From NCBI GenBank assembly GCA_905235885.1, contig CAJONM010000080.1, positions 1 through 8,641 of the forward strand: a DNA stretch of 8,641 bases, read 5' to 3'. The notes below the pieces were generated by a model. That model worked only from the letters and a program-made list of their open reading frames with translations. It made no database searches and was not told where the DNA came from. How positions within the stretch are numbered: position 1 is the first letter of the stretch; each line of letters starts with the position of its first letter. Positions 5,833 to 8,641 of this stretch are shown piece after piece. The position numbers were made by a program, and so were the translations under genes. This DNA comes from an uncultured Clostridia bacterium (GTDB taxonomy: Bacteria > Bacillota > Clostridia > UBA1381).

Positions 5833-6842
5833 TGTTGAGGAAATTCAGATCAGTCATCGCTTTTGCGGCGCTGCTGTTGTTGGTGGCGGGATGCGGAAAG
5901 AATTCTGAGGTCAAAACTCAGCTTCAAGAGATCGAGCTTACAAAGGAGCTTCCGGCGGTAATGCTTGTAGACTGCAGAAGCTTGGCTGATGCTGATAATG
6001 AAGTATACAGGCAGCAGATAGCCGCTTGTGAGATGTACTATGAGGCGTATGAGCTGACAAGAACATCATCGTTTATAGGTGAGGAAGGACAGAAGGATAA
6101 AAGCGCAGGCTCGAAGGAATACAAAAAAACGGCATACTACTGCAATGAGCGGCGCAAGGAGCTGCAGCTCGATATTGCAACGCAGCTCAACGACAATGTA
6201 TATGCCGTTGTCAGGTCGGTAGAGGATTGCAATAACATTTCCGCGTATCTTGAACGCGTGATCTACGATACGGTAAATTTCTATGACTATTATATGGATT
6301 TTATCAATTCGGACGGAGACCCAAGCTCCTGCTACAGGATCCTTACCGTATTTTATGAAAAATCAAATATATTGGCGTTGAGATTTCTTGACGAATATAA
6401 ATACGACATAATTCAGGGAGCATTGCAGCGGATAAGAAGCAATGCGGCGATGAATGAAGACATAAATATGTACATCGCAGAGAATAATGAAATAATCAAG
6501 GCGTTGAATACTGTATACGGCGGCGTCCCGAGCGTATATGCGGAGGTAATAACGCGCGACAATTTAGGTCTTGCAAGAAAGCTGCTTGAGGAGAACAATA
6601 AGCTATCCGAGGAAGAGATAGATGAGCTGATGTATCAGCTTGGCGAACCGACTCCGTCTCCGGAGCCGACTCCGACTCCCGAGCCGACGGAAGAGCCGAC
6701 AGAGCAGCCTCCAGAAACACCGGAGCCGCAAGCTCCGCCGGTAACGGTATATACAACACCGGCACCCACGGTAAGAACACAGGCGCCGTCAAGAGTGCCA
6801 TCAGTGACACCTACGCCTGAAATATATGTATTTGGAGAGTAG
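5832..6842 (+). CDS. Unrecognised lipoprotein with a Pro/Thr/Glu-rich C-terminal tail
   Basis: I do not recognise this 336-residue protein. It starts with a lipoprotein signal: basic MLRKFR, a hydrophobic run, then the lipobox VAGC with the lipidation cysteine at C21. It should therefore be anchored to the outer face of the membrane. The body (22-271) is mostly helical-looking and rich in Glu, Asn and Tyr, with five more cysteines (48, 66, 104, 133, 167). Residues 272-336 form a low-complexity tail of PTPSPEPTPTPEP-like repeats ending in IYVFGE, a type often seen crossing or binding the cell wall. Such linkers more often follow the lipid anchor; here it is at the far end, so it would project the C-terminus outward. 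The ATG overlaps the kinase stop as TGATG, with GGAGG (5817-5821) 10 bases before, implying coupled translation. A role with the kinase module is inferred from position only. Confidence 0.85.
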   Translation: MLRKFRSVIAFAALLLLVAGCGKNSEVKTQLQEIELTKELPAVMLVDCRSLADADNEVYRQQIAACEMYYEAYELTRTSSFIGEEGQKDKSAGSKEYKKTAYYCNERRKELQLDIATQLNDNVYAVVRSVEDCNNISAYLERVIYDTVNFYDYYMDFINSDGDPSSCYRILTVFYEKSNILALRFLDEYKYDIIQGALQRIRSNAAMNEDINMYIAENNEIIKALNTVYGGVPSVYAEVITRDNLGLARKLLEENNKLSEEEIDELMYQLGEPTPSPEPTPTPEPTEEPTEQPPETPEPQAPPVTVYTTPAPTVRTQAPSRVPSVTPTPEIYVFGE

Positions 6843-6844
6843 AT

Positions 6845-7348
6845 ATGAGAATAATCAAAGTCATTTCATATTCGATAACACTGGGTATCATGGCTTTGAT
6901 TTTCTTTTTTTCATCACAGAGCAGATCGGAGTCGAGCGCATTATCGAGCGGACTTATACAAAGCTTTCTTAATTTTATACCTGTCTTTTCGTTTATGACG
7001 GAAGCGGATAAAATAGAAGTAGCCGAGGAGCTCAGCTTTATCGTGAGAAAAACGGCGCATTTTGTGATATATGCGTCCTTGGGCGCATCGTCGCTATGGT
7101 CGGCGCGGCTGCTTTTTGGAAAATGCTATAAAACGACGGCTGTATATGCGTTCTCGTTCTGTGTGCTGTACGCAATATCAGATGAGGTGCATCAGATGTT
7201 CGTTATGGGAAGAGGACCGCAGCTTCGCGATGTGTGCATAGATTCTGTCGGAGCGGCAACGGGAATAGCGATAATTGTGATTATTATCAGGATAACAAAG
7301 GTAATACGCGGATTACGGTATAGTAAACCGACGGAAGGGAGCAGGTGA
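6845..7348 (+). CDS. VanZ-family membrane protein
   Basis: A 167-residue integral membrane protein with about four helices (near 4-22, 70-91, 97-112 and 135-150). VanZ-family hallmarks are present: FFSSQ (21-25), RKTAHF (68-73) followed by a YxxLG-like IYASLG, then SDEVHQMFVMGRGP (112-125), and LRDVCIDSVGA with the conserved aspartates. VanZ itself gives low-level teicoplanin resistance in enterococci, but most family members lie in envelope or polysaccharide loci and have no proven biochemical role; resistance should not be assumed here. GGAGAG (6834-6839), inside the end of the lipoprotein gene, is 5 bases before the ATG, and the stop codon of the preceding gene is only 2 bases upstream. 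It sits between kinase and phosphatase genes, suggesting an envelope job tied to that module. Confidence 0.88.
   Translation: MRIIKVISYSITLGIMALIFFFSSQSRSESSALSSGLIQSFLNFIPVFSFMTEADKIEVAEELSFIVRKTAHFVIYASLGASSLWSARLLFGKCYKTTAVYAFSFCVLYAISDEVHQMFVMGRGPQLRDVCIDSVGAATGIAIIVIIIRITKVIRGLRYSKPTEGSR
7335..7348 (+). promoter_or_regulatory. Ribosome binding region deciding the phosphatase start
   Basis: AAGGGAG (7335-7341) is only 3 bases before a possible GTG start at 7345. AGGTGA (7343-7348), which also matches the complement of the 16S rRNA 3' end, is 8 bases before the ATG at 7357 and 11 before the ATG at 7360. Homologues start at MID(I/F)HSH, so an ATG is preferred. The layout echoes that of the kinase gene in this same operon. 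Confidence 0.5.
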
Positions 7349-7356
7349 GCGTAACC

Positions 7357-8109
7357 ATGATGATAGATTTCCACTCACATATCCTGCCGGATTTTGACGA
7401 CGGCGCAAATGATGTAAACATGTCGATGGCTATGCTTTCCGCAAGCAAGGCGATGGGCGTTGATGTCGTTGTCTCGACCTCGCATTGCTACCCGACATCA
7501 TCTCGCGATGTGGACAAGTTCCTGTCTGAGAGAGACCGTGCATACAGTGGGCTGAAGGAGGCGTATGAGCGTGCCGACAGCCCGATGCCGGAGATACGGA
7601 TGGGCAGCGAGGTGCATCTTATAGGCGATTTGACGCGGTTTAAGAGACTGAAAGAGCTGTGCGTTGCCGATACGAACTATATGCTTGTGGAAATGCCGAT
7701 GTCACCATGGAACGACGATGCGATAGACAATCTCTATAAGCTGTCCATAAGCGGAATAAAGCCGATAATAGCGCACGCGGAGCGAAATTTGTCGCAAACC
7801 GCCGCACTTCTGGACTCACTATACGAGCTGGACATTCTGATCCAGATAAACAGCGAGAGCTTTGGTATGTCGCCCTTGAAGAAATTCACAGACGGAATGA
7901 TGCGCAATAAGATGATACATATAATCGGTACCGATATGCATAACATGACAACGCGTCGTCCGACTATGGACAGGGCAAAGAAGTATATTTCAAAGCGTTT
8001 CGGCGATGAGTGCTGGGAATACCTTATGGGCAATGCCCAAACGATATTAAACGGTGAGGAGATCTCATATCGTTCATTGCGCGGATTTAAAAAGAGAGGA
8101 ATTTTTTAA
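7357..8109 (+). CDS. PHP-domain protein-tyrosine phosphatase, CpsB/CapC/YwqE type
   Basis: A 250-residue metal-dependent (usually manganese) phosphatase of the PHP superfamily that removes phosphate from tyrosines of the partner BY kinase. Metal-site motifs are intact: DFHSHILPDFDDGA at the N-terminus with H6, H8 and D14; STSH with H43; GSEVH with E85; AHAERN with H140 and R143; and GTDMH with D193 and H195. GTDMH has Thr where Ser is common, and STSHCY replaces the usual TPHH-like motif; neither loses an expected ligand. There is no signal peptide, so it is cytoplasmic. Starts at GTG 7345 (overlapping vanZ) or ATG 7360 are possible. It closes the operon that begins with the activator and kinase, so phosphorylation and dephosphorylation are encoded together, although two envelope genes separate them. 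Confidence 0.93.
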   Translation: MMIDFHSHILPDFDDGANDVNMSMAMLSASKAMGVDVVVSTSHCYPTSSRDVDKFLSERDRAYSGLKEAYERADSPMPEIRMGSEVHLIGDLTRFKRLKELCVADTNYMLVEMPMSPWNDDAIDNLYKLSISGIKPIIAHAERNLSQTAALLDSLYELDILIQINSESFGMSPLKKFTDGMMRNKMIHIIGTDMHNMTTRRPTMDRAKKYISKRFGDECWEYLMGNAQTILNGEEISYRSLRGFKKRGIF

Positions 8110-8126
8110 AAATATTAGTTTAAAAA
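8103..8126 (+). promoter_or_regulatory. A/T-rich UP-like element with inverted repeat
   Basis: TTTTTAAA (8103-8110) and TTTAAAAA (8119-8126) form an 8-bp A/T-only inverted repeat overlapping the phosphatase stop. Relative to the predicted start near 8164 the segment 8105-8126 occupies about -59 to -38, the place where UP elements bind the RNA polymerase alpha subunit, and its A-tracts fit that pattern. As an RNA hairpin it is weak and has no U-run, so terminator function is doubtful. Confidence 0.5.
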
Positions 8127-8128
8127 GC

Positions 8129-8157
8129 TTGACAAAACGACTTATTTGTTATACAAT
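8129..8157 (+). promoter_or_regulatory. Strong sigma-A promoter of the secreted-protein gene
   Basis: A perfect -35 box TTGACA (8129-8134) and TACAAT (8152-8157, one mismatch) are separated by exactly 17 bases, with an A/T-rich segment upstream. The predicted start near 8164 leaves a leader of about 33 bases containing AAAGGAG. It is the best promoter in the window. Confidence 0.85.
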
Positions 8158-8196
8158 TGACATATATATTTAAAATTAGTAAAGGAGAAAGTTGAA

Positions 8197-8641
8197 ATGA
8201 AGAAATTTTTCAGCCTTGTTGCGGCAGTAGCGGTAGCCGCAACATCATTTACGGCTTTTGCGTCATATTATGACACTTCTACCGACTATTCAGGCGAAGC
8301 AAAATCGGTTTTTAATGTACCAAAGACCGATGCGGTCGGCGTGGCTCTTGATATTACCAGCTATGGTATAACATCGCCGAGCACCGCTGTCACTCCGACG
8401 ACAGCCACATACGCAAACCATGCCACATCGACAACGGCAATGGTTGCCTACAGGGGCGCGAGTGCCAATGCGTTCCGTTCAAAGGCAACGCTTGGTATGG
8501 TAAATGTAGCCAAAGAGTGGGATGCGTATATCAATACATTCGCCGGCGGCAACAGCGCGTTACGCGCATATGCGATAGCGAACACAACACTTACGGGAAC
8601 ATTCACACTGGAGCTCGTTGCCGATTCCGCTCAGATAACGA
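8197..8641 (+). CDS. Secreted Ser/Thr/Ala-rich protein, 5' part only
   Basis: The first 148 codons are present and remain open at the window end. AAAGGAG (8181-8187) lies 9 bases before the ATG. The N-terminus is a classic Sec signal peptide: MKKFFSLV, an Ala/Val-rich core, and AFA before a likely cut between A22 and S23. The visible mature part starts SYYDTSTDYSG, has a Thr/Ser/Pro-rich stretch at about 54-80, no cysteine and no membrane helix, and ends with beta-strand-like TLTGTFTLELVADSAQIT. That end resembles the start of an Ig-like or cohesin-like beta sandwich, but this is a guess from pattern only. I do not recognise the family. The strong promoter and clean ribosome binding site suggest an abundant exported or surface protein. 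It is transcribed separately from the kinase operon but lies directly after it. Confidence 0.85.
   Translation, partial: MKKFFSLVAAVAVAATSFTAFASYYDTSTDYSGEAKSVFNVPKTDAVGVALDITSYGITSPSTAVTPTTATYANHATSTTAMVAYRGASANAFRSKATLGMVNVAKEWDAYINTFAGGNSALRAYAIANTTLTGTFTLELVADSAQIT

Noticed and set aside
6845..7348. Glycopeptide-resistance call for the VanZ-family gene
   Set aside because: No vanHAX or regulatory genes are nearby, and most VanZ-family proteins have no shown link to resistance.
8157..8176. Second TTGACA with TAAAAT downstream as an extra promoter
   Set aside because: The spacing is only 8 bases, far too short, and nothing resembling a -10 box lies 16-18 bases downstream.

Overview
The window reads as chromosomal DNA of a member of the Bacillota, most likely class Clostridia. 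The signs are strong AGGAGG-type ribosome binding sites throughout, frequent ATA and AGA codons, the aroQ / M24 peptidase / efp gene order known from Bacillus (yqhS-yqhT-efp), and a Firmicutes-type split tyrosine-kinase system with a separate membrane activator, cytoplasmic kinase and PHP-type phosphatase. The species cannot be named from sequence alone. All supported genes are on the + strand, and none looks broken. The first and last genes are cut by the window edges.

Region 1 (1-3937) is a housekeeping block: the end of the site-2 protease rseP, then ispG (MEP isoprenoid pathway), aroQ (shikimate pathway) and an M24 Xaa-Pro-type aminopeptidase. These four are tightly spaced or overlapping and probably co-transcribed. 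A new promoter (2785-2813) then drives efp (elongation factor P), followed by a small, extremely acidic zinc-ribbon protein of the kind found beside efp in Clostridia. A terminator-like hairpin (3948-3975) closes the block.

Region 2 (3938-8109) begins with an intergenic stretch of about 140 bases holding stem-loops, a near-consensus promoter (CTGACA-N17-TACAAT) and an inverted repeat inside that promoter. It drives a five-gene operon: a Wzz/YveK-type membrane activator, a bacterial tyrosine (BY) kinase with an unusually long Gly-Tyr tail, an unrecognised lipoprotein with a Pro/Thr/Glu-rich C-terminus, a VanZ-family membrane protein, and a CpsB/YwqE-type phosphatase. The expected logic is that the activator stimulates the kinase, the kinase autophosphorylates on its tail tyrosines, and the phosphatase reverses this. 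No glycosyltransferase, flippase or polymerase gene is visible, and two uncharacterised envelope proteins sit between kinase and phosphatase. What the module controls is therefore open, and this is the most interesting part of the window.

Region 3 (8110-8641) has a textbook strong promoter (TTGACA-N17-TACAAT with an A/T-rich UP-like element). It drives a secreted Ser/Thr/Ala-rich, cysteine-free protein that runs off the window. It looks like an abundant exported or surface protein of unknown function. No tRNA, rRNA, CRISPR array, insertion sequence or prophage sign was seen. No gene-free stretch exceeds 300 bases.
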